64,000 bases of DNA, from positions 1-64,000 of the forward strand of contig NZ_MUGW01000009.1 of NCBI RefSeq assembly GCF_002217285.1, read 5' to 3'. The stretch comes from Flavobacterium hercynium. Its GTDB lineage: Bacteria > Bacteroidota > Bacteroidia > Flavobacteriales > Flavobacteriaceae. Within the stretch, counting starts at the first letter, position 1, and every line of letters begins with the position of its first letter. Below, piece after piece: positions 1 through 8,372 of this stretch. The notes beneath the pieces were generated by a model. The model was not told the origin of the DNA. It worked only from the letters and a program-made list of their open reading frames with translations, and searched no databases. The position numbers were made by a program, and so were the translations under genes.

Positions 1-84
1 AACAATATGCATTGATCCCAGAAATGTAACATATCAACATATTCTGTATTTTACTGAACAAATAATTTTTTGAAATTTTTTAAA

Positions 85-97
85 TATCTTTGAGTTA
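85..97 (+). promoter_or_regulatory. -7 element directly before XRE start (possible leaderless mRNA)
   Basis: TATCTTTG at 85-92 matches the Bacteroidota -7 consensus TAnnTTTG. The ATG of the XRE gene begins at 97, only four bases later, so transcription would begin at or next to the start codon. No clear -33 TTG is seen at the usual distance. The paralogue at 24377 has the same arrangement. Confidence 0.5.
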
Positions 98-489
98 TGA
101 GCACACTAACCAAACCAAATCACATAGGACGCAAAATAAGTCGTATCCGCGAACTTCGCGACATGAAGCAGGATGCATTAGCACTAGCCATGGGAACTAA
201 TCAACAAACCATTTCTATGATTGAAAATAGCGAGGAAATTGATGATGAAAAACTTAAAGAAGTAGCAATAGCTCTTGGCGTTTCTGTTGAAGCAATTAAA
301 AATTTCTCTGAAGAAGCTGTTTTAAATATTATTGGCAACACATACCACGATAGTAATGTTGTCAATGGCGGAACAGCACATACCTGCAACTTTAATCCTC
401 TTGATAAAGTCGTTGAACTTTATGAGCGCTTAGTGCTGGCTGAAAGAGAAAAAGTGCAATATTTGGATAGATTACTGAAAGGGAAATAG
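97..489 (+). CDS. XRE-family helix-turn-helix regulator
   Basis: This 130-aa protein has a Cro/C1-type helix-turn-helix at about residues 10-65: KISRIRELRDMKQDALA, then the recognition-helix part TNQQTISMIENS and the closing helix ending ALGVSVEAIKNFSE. The C-terminal half has no domain I recognise; it contains a conserved FNPLDKVVELYERLV stretch, probably a helix used for dimerisation. A paralogue lies at 24377-24760 and shares most of the HTH and this C-terminal stretch, together with upstream DNA, so the two arose by duplication including the promoter. Its targets cannot be read from the sequence. XRE regulators of this size often repress their own promoter. The DNA-binding call is firm; the regulon is unknown. 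Confidence 0.85.
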   Translation: MSTLTKPNHIGRKISRIRELRDMKQDALALAMGTNQQTISMIENSEEIDDEKLKEVAIALGVSVEAIKNFSEEAVLNIIGNTYHDSNVVNGGTAHTCNFNPLDKVVELYERLVLAEREKVQYLDRLLKGK

Positions 490-505
490 TTTTTTTTCGC
501 AATCT

Positions 506-632
506 TGTCATTTCGACGAAAGGAGAAATCTTCGTTAGGAACTCGACAAAGATTGGCAATACTTCACGGAGCTACTTGCGAAGATTTACTTCGTCTGTTC
601 GCTATCGCTCGAGCCTCCTTCGTCGAAATGAC
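506..632. repeat. Palindromic intergenic repeat (gtcatttcgacgaa element)
   Basis: The left arm GTCATTTCGACGAAAGGAG (506-524) is the reverse complement of CTCCTTCGTCGAAATGAC (615-632) apart from one extra base. Inner segments around GAAATCTTCG and CGAAGATTT also pair, so the whole 127 bp could fold as one long hairpin. From memory, very similar elements are scattered between genes in Flavobacterium genomes. A 75-codon open frame across it is treated as non-coding. Confidence 0.6.
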
Positions 633-696
633 AAAAATGAGCATAGAATCCGTATCATCTACGTACCATAAATCGCAAAGTGTTTCTTTTGCGTTA

Positions 697-759
697 GGGA
701 TAGAAGCGGTATCCTTTTTGTTTTTTCTTTAAAAACAAAAAGATATAGCGGATAGCCCG
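697..759. repeat. Second intergenic hairpin repeat
   Basis: GGGATAGAAGCGGTATCC followed by a CTTTTTGTTTTT arm faces AAAAACAAAAAG and GATAGCCC, giving a long imperfect stem of about 28 bases per side with a short loop. I recall this gatagaagcgg...gatagccc element as recurrent in flavobacterial intergenic DNA. Together with the repeat at 506-632 it fills most of the gap between the XRE gene and the peptidase gene. Function is unknown. Confidence 0.5.
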
Positions 760-830
760 GCCGTAGGAAACGCCCAAAAAACAAGCACACTCAATCTTAT
801 CATTTCGATTTCAAAAAATTCAATATAAAA

Positions 831-862
831 AAATAGCGCTGCAATTTACTGCAGCGCTATTT
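831..862 (-). terminator. Rho-independent terminator of the C1 peptidase gene
   Basis: AAATAGCGCTGC and GCAGCGCTATTT form a perfect 12-bp stem with a short loop. On the minus strand the stem is followed by a T-rich run. It lies 27 bp past the stop of the leftward peptidase gene. Confidence 0.85.
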
Positions 863-888
863 CTATATTATAAAAGAACTAAAACTTC

Positions 889-2091
889 TTAAACCCCTAA
901 TTTTTTAGCGATATCAGATGGAATTCCGCCCTTGTTTAACATCAAAGCAGTAGTTTTATACTTCACGAAGTTTTTAGTCACAAACAAGAAGCCTTTGTAG
1001 TCGTTTGTTTCTCCCCAAGAGTTTTTAACGATGTAATATTCTCTTCCGGTTTGATCTTTGGCTAAACCAATAATATGCATTCCGTGATCGTCTGTAGTTG
1101 TATAGTTATCAAACGCAGTCTGACGCATTTCCGGTGTGATTTCCGGCTCTGGTTTTGGTCCGTTGAACATATCTGCTTTTTCTTCTGCTGTCATGTCTTC
1201 AAATTTCTTTGTCGGCACATAAGCAACACCATTTTTCCAGCTAAAGCTTTTCTCACTTACATCGGTTGCCCACGCTACAGTATATCCTTTTTTCAAAGCA
1301 TTGTCAATAACATCTGTCATATCGTTTACTTTTACATTATAAACCTGATCAAATGACCAGTTATCAGGCACAGCCATTAATGTTTTTTGGTAATAAGGCG
1401 CTGTTGTAAATGACGAAATCTCGATATACTCGTCAGGATTGATTCCAACAACTTCTTTTGCAAAAGTTTGTGGCGTGTAGTTTTTTCCTTTGTATGTAAA
1501 GTTTTCCGGTACTTTTCCTAAATAAGAATCAATAACGGCAGCATACGCTTTTTGCCAGTTTGGCGTCAATTCTCCATTTGGATTTTTAACGACAGCCTCC
1601 AATACACCTTCGATAAGCGCAGCCATTTCTCCAAATTTATTTTTATCTGTTCCGTAGTTTAAACCTGTGTACACTTCTCTTGGTACAGTTCCGTATTTTT
1701 TGTACATATTAATTACATCATGCAGTGCTCCTCCATCACCTAAAGTAACGGCACCGTGCATACGCACATAATTAATTCCTTTTTCAACATAAACATTTCT
1801 TGCTGAGAAAATCTGAGACAACTCAACTGGTTGTTTTCCTAAACGAATCATTTCTGATTCTAAAAATGAATTTGAAGCATAACTCCAGCACGTTCCTGAT
1901 GAACCTTGTGCTTTTACAGAAGTAGTTCCCAAATTAATTTGCTCTGTGAATTTAAAGTTCTCTTTACTTTTATCACTTGCATTCAATTTTAATGAATTTA
2001 CCAAAACGTCTTGCGCAAAACAGCCGCTCACACCCACCAAAAAAGCCGATGCCGCGAAAACTGATTTCATTGTAGTTTTATACATAATCAA
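889..2091 (-). CDS. Secreted C1-family (bleomycin-hydrolase-like) cysteine peptidase
   Basis: This 400-aa protein has a papain-like catalytic set: Cys68 in QGSSGTCWSYA, His336 in DDHGMHI and Asn357 in VKNSWG. The layout, with a long insertion between Cys and His, fits the C1B (bleomycin hydrolase / aminopeptidase C) group. It begins with a hydrophobic signal sequence. VSGC at 21-24 would satisfy a lipobox, so it may be a lipoprotein, although cleavage after the following FAQ is also possible. Unlike cytosolic PepC it should therefore act outside the inner membrane. The start could be Met1, Met3 or Met8; the later ones give a more usual signal peptide. It stands alone with its own terminator. 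Fold and catalytic residues are clear; the substrate is not. Confidence 0.85.
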   Translation of the reverse strand: MIMYKTTMKSVFAASAFLVGVSGCFAQDVLVNSLKLNASDKSKENFKFTEQINLGTTSVKAQGSSGTCWSYASNSFLESEMIRLGKQPVELSQIFSARNVYVEKGINYVRMHGAVTLGDGGALHDVINMYKKYGTVPREVYTGLNYGTDKNKFGEMAALIEGVLEAVVKNPNGELTPNWQKAYAAVIDSYLGKVPENFTYKGKNYTPQTFAKEVVGINPDEYIEISSFTTAPYYQKTLMAVPDNWSFDQVYNVKVNDMTDVIDNALKKGYTVAWATDVSEKSFSWKNGVAYVPTKKFEDMTAEEKADMFNGPKPEPEITPEMRQTAFDNYTTTDDHGMHIIGLAKDQTGREYYIVKNSWGETNDYKGFLFVTKNFVKYKTTALMLNKGGIPSDIAKKLGV

Positions 2092-2250
2092 TGATTTAAA
2101 TAGTTGACTAATTAGTAGCCTTAAATAGGTTTTCGTTACAAATCACTTAAATATTAAAGAAAAAAACTAACATATTGCCGTTAATTTTTACACAATCTTT
2201 TTATTAAGCCGCATAACCCTACAAAATACGCAAAAACATATAACACAAAA

Positions 2251-2277
2251 AAAAGCCACCAGAATACTGATGGCTTT
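2251..2277 (-). terminator. Terminator after pyruvate kinase gene
   Basis: AAAGCCACCAG and TGATGGCTTT form a stem with a four- to five-base loop, followed on the minus strand by a run of T. It lies 20 bp beyond the pyk stop and closes the leftward acpP-pyk block. Confidence 0.8.
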
Positions 2278-2296
2278 GTTTATGTAAAGAAAAGAA

Positions 2297-3727
2297 TTAC
2301 TCTATTTCAGAAACTCTCATGGTATTTACCATTCCTTTATCTTTAATTGGCATTGCTGCAAGGTTAATTAAATAATCTCCTTTTGTAGCATATCCTTTTT
2401 CAACTGCGATTTTATTTACGTCTGTTACAGTATCGTCTGTACTTTCGTCTTTGTCGTAGAAGTATGATTTAACTCCCCACAATAAATTCAATTGTGTTAA
2501 GATTCTTCTGTTTGAAGTAAATACTAAAATATGTGCTGATGGTCTCCAAGCTGAAACCTGAAAAGCTGTATAACCACTATTTGTTAAAGTACAAATTGCT
2601 TTAGCTTTGATTTCATTTGCTAATAAAGCTGCTTGATGACAAACTGTTTTAGTTACAAAACGTTTTGTTTTAATTTGTGGTGTGTTTTGTGGAACCTGAA
2701 TAAGCGGTGAATCCTCAACAGCCTCACAAATTTGAGTCATTCTCTGAATTACCTGTACCGGATAATTTCCTGTAGCTGTTTCTCCAGACAACATTACAGC
2801 ATCAGCTCCGTCCATAACTGAGTTAGCAACGTCATTTACTTCTGCTCTTGTTGGCGTTAAACTTGTAATCATTGTTTCCATCATTTGTGTAGCAACGATA
2901 ACAGGAATTCTAGCCGTTTTAGCTCTGCGGATCAAATCTTTTTGAACTAAAGGTACTTCGTGTGCAGGAAGTTCAACTCCTAGATCTCCACGAGCCACCA
3001 TTAAAGCATCACAATAAGCTACAATTTTATCCATGTTCTCAAGAGCTTCCGGCATTTCAATTTTAGCAACAATTGGAATTTTATATTCAGAATGTTTAGC
3101 AATTAATTCTTGTAGGTCTTGTAAGTCGCGAGGTGTTTTTACAAACGAAAGTGCGATCCAGTCTACTTTTTGCTCAATAGCAAAAATAGCATCTGCAATA
3201 TCTTTTTCAGTTAATGCCGGTAATGAAATTTTAGTGTTCGGAAGGTTAACTCCTTTTTTAGATTTTAACTCTCCACCTTGAATTACCTTAGCAACAACTT
3301 CTGATTTTTTATCTGTAGAAATAATTTCGAAAATTAATTTTCCATCATCAAGCAAAATACGCTCTCCAGGATTAACATCATTTGGAAAATTTTGATATTT
3401 CATGAACACTTTTTTAGATGTTCCTATAATATCTTCTGCAGTAGTAAAAGTAATAAGATCACCATCGTTTACAACAGTTCCTTCTTCCATTACACCAACT
3501 CTTAGTTTTGGTCCTTGCAAATCTCCAAGAATTGCTGTAGTGTAACCAAACTCTTCGTTTAAGCCTCTAATGATATTAATTTTTTCTTTTACTCCTTCGT
3601 AATCAGCATGCGAAAAATTTACTCTAAACACATTAACTCCTGCTTCGATCATATCTTTGATAATCTCTCTTGTACCACATGCAGGTCCTAGCGTAGCTAC
3701 AATTTTAGTTTTTTTGTTTGTCAGCAT
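2297..3727 (-). CDS. pyk: Pyruvate kinase
   Basis: Converts phosphoenolpyruvate and ADP to pyruvate and ATP, the last step of glycolysis in the cytosol. The 476-aa length is normal for bacterial enzymes. The N-terminus TKIVATLGPACGT is the family start, the catalytic-lysine signature appears as IPIVAKIEMPEALEN, and ARGDLGVELP, ATQMMETM and VMLSGETATGNYP follow in the order expected for the TIM barrel. The C-terminal alpha/beta regulatory domain is complete. It sits 5 bp after the IPExxxVDY gene and is almost certainly co-transcribed with it. The ATG is directly followed by the conserved start, so the start is secure. Confidence 0.97.
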   Translation of the reverse strand: MLTNKKTKIVATLGPACGTREIIKDMIEAGVNVFRVNFSHADYEGVKEKINIIRGLNEEFGYTTAILGDLQGPKLRVGVMEEGTVVNDGDLITFTTAEDIIGTSKKVFMKYQNFPNDVNPGERILLDDGKLIFEIISTDKKSEVVAKVIQGGELKSKKGVNLPNTKISLPALTEKDIADAIFAIEQKVDWIALSFVKTPRDLQDLQELIAKHSEYKIPIVAKIEMPEALENMDKIVAYCDALMVARGDLGVELPAHEVPLVQKDLIRRAKTARIPVIVATQMMETMITSLTPTRAEVNDVANSVMDGADAVMLSGETATGNYPVQVIQRMTQICEAVEDSPLIQVPQNTPQIKTKRFVTKTVCHQAALLANEIKAKAICTLTNSGYTAFQVSAWRPSAHILVFTSNRRILTQLNLLWGVKSYFYDKDESTDDTVTDVNKIAVEKGYATKGDYLINLAAMPIKDKGMVNTMRVSEIE

Positions 3728-3732
3728 TTTTT

Positions 3733-4221
3733 TTAAAAAATTAGATTGTTTTTTGATTTTATTTTGTTTGTATCAACAACATATATAGCCGCTATACTTT
3801 CGATTGCATTTAATTGTTGTTGAATTTCTGAAAAATCTAGAGTTTCCTCGCTATTCTCTATTTTCAGGAAATAATCGACTTTTTTGAATTCAGGAAGTAA
3901 ATGAATTGTTGTAGAAACCTCACTAGTTTCATTAGAAAACAAATTCTGGAAATCATTTGTACTCACTGAAATGATTTCATTTTTATTCTGAATCAAATTC
4001 CACGAAACGGCCTTTTCAGAATCGTAATAATAAAATCTAGAAAAATTTGCTTCACCTTCCTTCGTTTGAGCATGGATCTCGTTTTTGCTCTTACTTAAAT
4101 TAATAGGAAGTTCTTTATTGATAAAATACGCCAATCTATAATCTTCTAATGAAGTATGAATTGCCATTAAATAATAATCAATTTCGTCAAATTCGTCTAA
4201 ATCCAATCTATGAATTGCCAT
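3733..4221 (-). CDS. IPExxxVDY family protein
   Basis: This 162-aa protein carries LPEFKKVDYF, matching the signature for which the family is named (IPExxxVDY), at about residues 109-118. The family is, to my knowledge, confined to Bacteroidota and lies next to pyruvate kinase and ribonuclease III genes, as here. No catalytic motif, signal peptide or membrane segment is visible; the N-terminus HRLDLDEFDEIDYYLMAIHT is typical of the family. Function is unknown. It is separated from rnc by 125 bp, so it may have its own promoter, and lies 5 bp before pyk. Confidence 0.85.
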   Translation of the reverse strand: MAIHRLDLDEFDEIDYYLMAIHTSLEDYRLAYFINKELPINLSKSKNEIHAQTKEGEANFSRFYYYDSEKAVSWNLIQNKNEIISVSTNDFQNLFSNETSEVSTTIHLLPEFKKVDYFLKIENSEETLDFSEIQQQLNAIESIAAIYVVDTNKIKSKNNLIF

Positions 4222-4346
4222 GTCATGAAAAATCTAGTTGTAAATATACTATTTCTAACGGAGCATAAATAATTAAGAGTGGGTTGTTTTTGTTAATTTA
4301 TAAACGAAAACGTTATAGCATTAAGAAAATTACAGTATAATTGCTG

Positions 4347-5093
4347 TTATTTCTTATCTATTTTTTCCTGAAATGCAAAATAAGCTCTTTGCGATGCTTT
4401 TTCTTCTGCTTTCTTTTTTGAAGTTGCTCTTGCTCTCGCAATTACTTTTTCGTCTATGCTCAATTTTACACCAAAGAGGCGTTGTCCGTCGATACCGTTA
4501 TCTTCAAAAATATCATAATGAAAGATTCTTTTTTCTTTCTGACACCATTCGATAACAAGACTTTTATAACTGATAACTTTTCCTTCCAGACGAGCAATAT
4601 CTACATAAGGTGTAATTACTCTGTTCTGAATAAACTGTTCGCAAAATGAATAGCCGCGGTCTAAATAAATAGCACCAACAAGCGATTCAAAAATATTACC
4701 ATGAATGTTTTCTCCAAAGTGCTGAACCGGTACTTTACTTTCTACAAAACGAACGAGGTTTAAATCTTTACCTAATTCATTTAAATGTTCACGGCTTACA
4801 ATTTTAGAGCGCATTTTGGTTAAATAACCTTCATCACCATTTGGGGCTTTGTTGTATAAATGTGCCGCAATTACAGCACTTAGCATCGCATCACCTAAAA
4901 ACTCTAAGCGTTCATAATTAATTGGGTTTCCTGCTTCATCAAGTTTATTAGAAGATCTGTGCGTAAACGCTTTCTTATAAAAATCAACCGAAACAGGCTG
5001 AAAGCCAAGTATTTTCTGAATAGTGTCAAAAAAAATCCCGTCTTCAAGAGAACGGGATTTTGAAAATATTTTTTTGATAATATTCATAGACAA
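4347..5093 (-). CDS. rnc: Ribonuclease III
   Basis: Endonuclease that cuts double-stranded RNA, including rRNA precursors, in the cytosol. The RNase III signature ERLEFLGDA is at residues 61-69, with metal-binding Glu64 and Asp68 in it and Glu136 in NIFESLVGAIYLD. A double-stranded-RNA-binding domain follows at about 174-243, from SYKSLVIEWCQ to KKKAEEKASQRAYF. The 248-aa length includes a short N-terminal extension common in Bacteroidota. It begins 2 bp after the fabF stop, so the two genes are co-transcribed. Confidence 0.96.
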   Translation of the reverse strand: MSMNIIKKIFSKSRSLEDGIFFDTIQKILGFQPVSVDFYKKAFTHRSSNKLDEAGNPINYERLEFLGDAMLSAVIAAHLYNKAPNGDEGYLTKMRSKIVSREHLNELGKDLNLVRFVESKVPVQHFGENIHGNIFESLVGAIYLDRGYSFCEQFIQNRVITPYVDIARLEGKVISYKSLVIEWCQKEKRIFHYDIFEDNGIDGQRLFGVKLSIDEKVIARARATSKKKAEEKASQRAYFAFQEKIDKK

Positions 5094-5095
5094 AA

Positions 5096-6349
5096 TTAGT
5101 CAGCTAATTTTTTAAACAATACACAAGCATTGTGTCCACCAAAACCAAAAGTATTACTCATGGCAACATTTACTTCTCTCTTTTGAGGTTTGTTTAATGT
5201 CAGGTTCAATGACGGATCAATGTTTTCATCAACAACTGTATGATTAATTGTTGGAGGAACAATACCGTGTTTCATTGCTAAAATAGAAGCAATAGCTTCG
5301 ATAGCACCTGCAGCACCAAGTAAATGTCCTGTCATTGATTTTGTAGAGTTGATATTGATGTTTTTTGCATGCTCACCAAAAACATTACTGATCGCTTTTA
5401 ATTCTGCTACATCTCCTAATGGAGTAGAAGTTCCGTGAGTATTGATATGATCAACATCTTCAGGGTTCATTCCAGCATCTCTAAGTGTATTTTTCATTAC
5501 TGCAATAACTCCAATTCCTTCCGGATGTGGTGCAGTTAAGTGATAAGCATCTGATGACATCCCGCCTCCACCAACTTCGCAATAAATTTTTGCGCCTCTG
5601 GCTTTTGCATGTTCGTAATCTTCAAGAACCAAAGCTCCTGCTCCTTCTCCTAAAACAAAACCGTCTCTGGTTCCGTCAAAAGGTCTTGAAGCGGTTTCAG
5701 GACTATCATTTCTTGTAGATAAAGCGTGCATAGAGTTAAAACCTCCCATACCTGCAATTGTAATTGCCGCTTCAGAACCACCTGAAATAATAACGTCACA
5801 CATTCCTAAACGAATGTAGTTGAAAGCATCTATTAATGCATTTGCAGAAGATGCACATGCAGAAACAGTAGTATAATTTGGACCCATATAACCATTACGC
5901 ATCGAAATGTGTGCTGGTGCGATATCGGCAATCATTTTAGGAATAAAGAACGGATTAAACTTTGGAGTTCCGTCACCTTTAGCATAATACATTACCTCTT
6001 CCTGAAAAGTTTCTAAACCTCCAATTCCTGCTCCCCAAATAACCCCAACTCTTTGTTTGTCGATATTCTCATCAGTAAGTCCGGCATCTATAATAGCCTC
6101 ATCACTGGCAGCAACAGCATATTGTGCAAATTTGTCTAATCTTCTTGATTCTTTACGATCCATAAAATCTTCAATATTGAAGTTTTTTACTTCACAGGCA
6201 AATTTCGTCTTATGCTTTTCTGTATCATAGTATGTGATAGGAGCAGCTCCGCTAACTCCGTTCACAAGTGCTTCCCAATACTCTTGGATATTATTACCAA
6301 TAGGAGTAAGAGCACCTAATCCTGTTACAACAACTCGCCTTAATGCCAT
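5096..6349 (-). CDS. fabF: Beta-ketoacyl-ACP synthase II
   Basis: Condenses malonyl-ACP with acyl-ACP in housekeeping fatty acid synthesis. The 417-aa protein has the Cys-His-His catalytic triad: Cys165 in VSACASSAN, His305 in NTHGTSTP and His342 in KSMTGHLLGAAG. FDGTRDGFVLGEGAG is also typical of FabF. It lies in the common acpP-fabF-rnc order, with a hairpin between acpP and fabF. It is distinct from the several ketosynthases of the pigment locus at 43.5-60.8 kb and is the one expected to serve primary metabolism. Confidence 0.96.
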   Translation of the reverse strand: MALRRVVVTGLGALTPIGNNIQEYWEALVNGVSGAAPITYYDTEKHKTKFACEVKNFNIEDFMDRKESRRLDKFAQYAVAASDEAIIDAGLTDENIDKQRVGVIWGAGIGGLETFQEEVMYYAKGDGTPKFNPFFIPKMIADIAPAHISMRNGYMGPNYTTVSACASSANALIDAFNYIRLGMCDVIISGGSEAAITIAGMGGFNSMHALSTRNDSPETASRPFDGTRDGFVLGEGAGALVLEDYEHAKARGAKIYCEVGGGGMSSDAYHLTAPHPEGIGVIAVMKNTLRDAGMNPEDVDHINTHGTSTPLGDVAELKAISNVFGEHAKNININSTKSMTGHLLGAAGAIEAIASILAMKHGIVPPTINHTVVDENIDPSLNLTLNKPQKREVNVAMSNTFGFGGHNACVLFKKLAD

Positions 6350-6486
6350 AAATATGTATTTTGTACTTTAAATAAATAAAACCCACACCTTCTTAATTGT
6401 ATTGCTACTTAAGAGCCATGGGCATTACAATATAAATATATCTTTTTGATTGAAAATCAATCGAAATTTAAATTTTAAAAAAATAA

Positions 6487-6523
6487 TAACACCCGACATT
6501 ATATAACATAAAAATCGGGTGCA
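6487..6523 (-). terminator. Hairpin between acpP and fabF
   Basis: On the minus strand GCACCCGA pairs with TCGGGTG(T), extended by AATAATATT against AATAATA, and is followed by a T-rich stretch. It lies just after the acpP stop. It would let acpP be made in excess over fabF, a usual need for acyl carrier protein, by partial termination or as a 3'-end stabiliser. Confidence 0.65.
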
Positions 6524-6529
6524 ATATTA

Positions 6530-6766
6530 TTATTTTTTAGCTTCCTCGATATAAGAAATAGCTTGACCAACAGTAGCAATGTTTTCTGCTTGATCGTCTG
6601 GAATTTGAATATCAAATTCTTTTTCGAATTCCATAATAAGCTCAACAGTGTCTAATGAGTCAGCTCCTAAATCATTAGTGAAGCTTGCTTCTGTTACAAC
6701 TTCGTTTTCGTCAACACCTAATTTGTCTACGATAATCGCTTTTACTCTTGATGCAATGTCTGACAT
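6530..6766 (-). CDS. acpP: Acyl carrier protein
   Basis: This 78-aa acidic protein carries growing fatty acyl chains on a phosphopantetheine arm. The attachment serine is Ser37 in [16 protein letters not shown], which is the canonical motif. It is the housekeeping ACP, unlike the two pigment-locus ACPs at 44797 and 58107. It is first in the leftward block and has a good promoter 30-60 bp upstream (6797-6825). Confidence 0.97.
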   Translation of the reverse strand: MSDIASRVKAIIVDKLGVDENEVVTEASFTNDLGADSLDTVELIMEFEKEFDIQIPDDQAENIATVGQAISYIEEAKK

Positions 6767-6796
6767 AATCTTTAATTTTAGAATTTAATTTGTTGG

Positions 6797-6825
6797 CAAA
6801 AATAAAAAACTTTATTTTAAAACAA
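6797..6825 (-). promoter_or_regulatory. Promoter of acpP block
   Basis: Read on the minus strand, TTG (6825-6823) is followed by 18 bases and TATTTTTG (6804-6797), which fits TTG-N17-23-TAnnTTTG. The acpP start codon is about 30 bp downstream. Confidence 0.6.
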
Positions 6826-6941
6826 CTATTTAGTTTATAAATGTGATACTAATTTATAAAATTAATTTCAAGAAAGCCTTTTTAATACTATTTATTTTCG
6901 ATTTTTATTCCGTTTTTTGCATTCTAAAAATAAACCCGTTT

Positions 6942-7505
6942 ATGAAAAAAATTATTGTTTTTGCCTCAGGATCAGGAACTAATGCAGAGAACATCATAAA
7001 ACATTTTGCAAAAACAAAAATTGCAAACGTCGTTTCGGTCTTTACCAATAACGCTTCAGCAAAAGTTATCGAAAGAGCAAAAAACTATCAGATTCCAGTT
7101 GAAATCTTCTCTAAAAACGAACTTTTAGAAAGAAAAGTACTGCAAAAAATACAGGAAATCGATCCGGATTTAATCGTACTCGCAGGTTTCCTGTTGAAGT
7201 TTCCAGAAAACATAATTGAGCAATATCCTGATAAAATCATCAACATTCATCCGGCACTTTTACCTAATTATGGAGGAAAAGGAATGTATGGAATGCACAT
7301 ACACAGAGCAGTAGTCGAAAATAAAGAAAAAGAAACCGGAATTTCTATTCATTTTGTAAACGAACATTATGACGAAGGCGGCATTATTTTTCAGAAAAAT
7401 GTAGCCCTGACAGAAGAAGACACCGCAGAAACTGTAGCCGAAAAGATTCACGAATTAGAACAAAAGTATTTTCCGGAAATTATTTCCAGATTATTAGAAT
7501 TTTAG
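6942..7505 (+). CDS. purN: Phosphoribosylglycinamide formyltransferase
   Basis: Transfers a formyl group from 10-formyl-tetrahydrofolate to GAR, the third step of purine synthesis. The 187-aa product starts with KKIIVFASGSGTNAENI, the family's phosphate-binding start. It has NIHPALLPNYGG with the catalytic Asn-His, and GISIHFV...YDEGGII containing the catalytic Asp. An in-frame start exists at 6843, but it adds a 33-residue hydrophobic extension of non-conserved sequence. ATG 6942 is preferred because it is directly followed by the conserved start. The gene is divergent from acpP. Confidence 0.93.
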   Translation: MKKIIVFASGSGTNAENIIKHFAKTKIANVVSVFTNNASAKVIERAKNYQIPVEIFSKNELLERKVLQKIQEIDPDLIVLAGFLLKFPENIIEQYPDKIINIHPALLPNYGGKGMYGMHIHRAVVENKEKETGISIHFVNEHYDEGGIIFQKNVALTEEDTAETVAEKIHELEQKYFPEIISRLLEF

Positions 7506-7829
7506 ATTGTTAGATCTTTAGACTGACTTAGACTTCTTAGACTGTTGGATTGTTCAATTACAATTTATAGTAATCTAAATAGTTTATATTCTATACTTGC
7601 AAATTTCTTGGGAAAAAATCTAATTAGATAAAGTATCGTATTAATCTAAAAAATCAAAGCTGTACAAAATTTAAAAATTTAAAAATCTAAAAATCCAAAG
7701 ATCCAACAATCTAAATTCTAACAAATCTAAGAAGTCTAAGTCACTCTAAAGATCTAATAATCTAAGTAATCTAAATAAAGTCTAAGCCAGTCTAAGTAAG
7801 TCTAAAAATCTAAGCAAGTCTAAAAAAAA
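7506..7829. repeat. Intergenic array of tctaa/ttaga words with long inverted repeat
   Basis: The whole 324-bp gap between purN and the RNase H gene is built from short variants of TCTAAG, AATCTAA and their complements. The left end (about 7503-7556) is the near-exact reverse complement of the right part (about 7700-7770). For example TCTAAGAAGTCTAAGTCA followed by CTCTAAAGATCTAA on the right mirrors the left arm. It could fold into a very long hairpin. No coding frame is convincing. Confidence 0.7.
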
Positions 7830-8306
7830 ATGAATCACGAAGTACACATATATACTGATGGCGCTGCAAAAGGAAATCCGGGTAACGGAGGCTATGGCGT
7901 TGTAATGGAACTGGTAGGTACGCCACATAAAAAAGAATTTTACGAAGGTTTTCGCCTAACGACCAATAACCGAATGGAACTTTTGGCTGTAATAGTGGGG
8001 CTGGAAAAACTCAAAAATCCGAATATGAAGGTTTTGGTTATTTCTGATTCTAAATATGTAGTCGATTCTGTTTTGAAAAAATGGGTTTTTGGCTGGGAAA
8101 AGAAAAACTATACCGGCAAAAAAAACCCTGATTTATGGAAACGTTTTCTGATTGTGTACCGAAAGCACCAAGTCGATTTTAAATGGATTAAAGGCCACAA
8201 TAATCACCCTCAAAACGAACGCTGCGATCAATTGGCAGTAATGGCATCTGCACAGCCTAAACTTTCTGTCGATGAGTATTACGAAACCATTGGCTCAAAA
8301 GGATAA
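7830..8306 (+). CDS. rnhA: Ribonuclease HI
   Basis: Degrades the RNA strand of RNA-DNA hybrids (R-loops, primers). The 158-aa protein has the four-acid metal site: Asp10 in IYTDGAAKGNPG, Glu50 in TNNRMELLAV, Asp73 in VISDSKYVVD and Asp133 in NERCDQLAV. The nearby His123 sits in IKGHNNHPQN. Length is normal for the bacterial type I enzyme. The gene is convergent with the DUF6249-like gene and shares a hairpin with it at 8311-8347. Confidence 0.95.
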   Translation: MNHEVHIYTDGAAKGNPGNGGYGVVMELVGTPHKKEFYEGFRLTTNNRMELLAVIVGLEKLKNPNMKVLVISDSKYVVDSVLKKWVFGWEKKNYTGKKNPDLWKRFLIVYRKHQVDFKWIKGHNNHPQNERCDQLAVMASAQPKLSVDEYYETIGSKG

Positions 8307-8310
8307 AAAA

Positions 8311-8347
8311 ATAACGAGGTCATCCAAAAGAAGGACAACCTCGTTAT
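8311..8347 (-). terminator. Terminator between rnhA and DUF6249-like gene
   Basis: ATAACGAGGT and ACCTCGTTAT form a perfect 10-bp stem with extra inner pairing (GTCC/GGAC-like). The T-run lies on the minus-strand side, so it mainly ends the leftward membrane-protein gene, but it may also stop rnhA transcripts. Confidence 0.8.
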
Positions 8348-8372
8348 ACAAAGTACTAACTTAAAAAATTCT

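Noticed and set aside
505..732. 75-codon open frame after the first XRE gene
   Set aside because: It runs over two palindromic intergenic repeats, has no conserved feature and no sensible ribosome site.
1075..1356. 93-codon plus-strand frame opposite the peptidase gene
   Set aside because: Antisense shadow of a clear C1 peptidase; composition (many Cys, His, Phe) is that of a complement frame.
6843..6941. Upstream start for purN giving a 33-residue extension
   Set aside because: The extension is hydrophobic and not part of the family; the enzyme is cytosolic and its conserved start follows ATG 6942.
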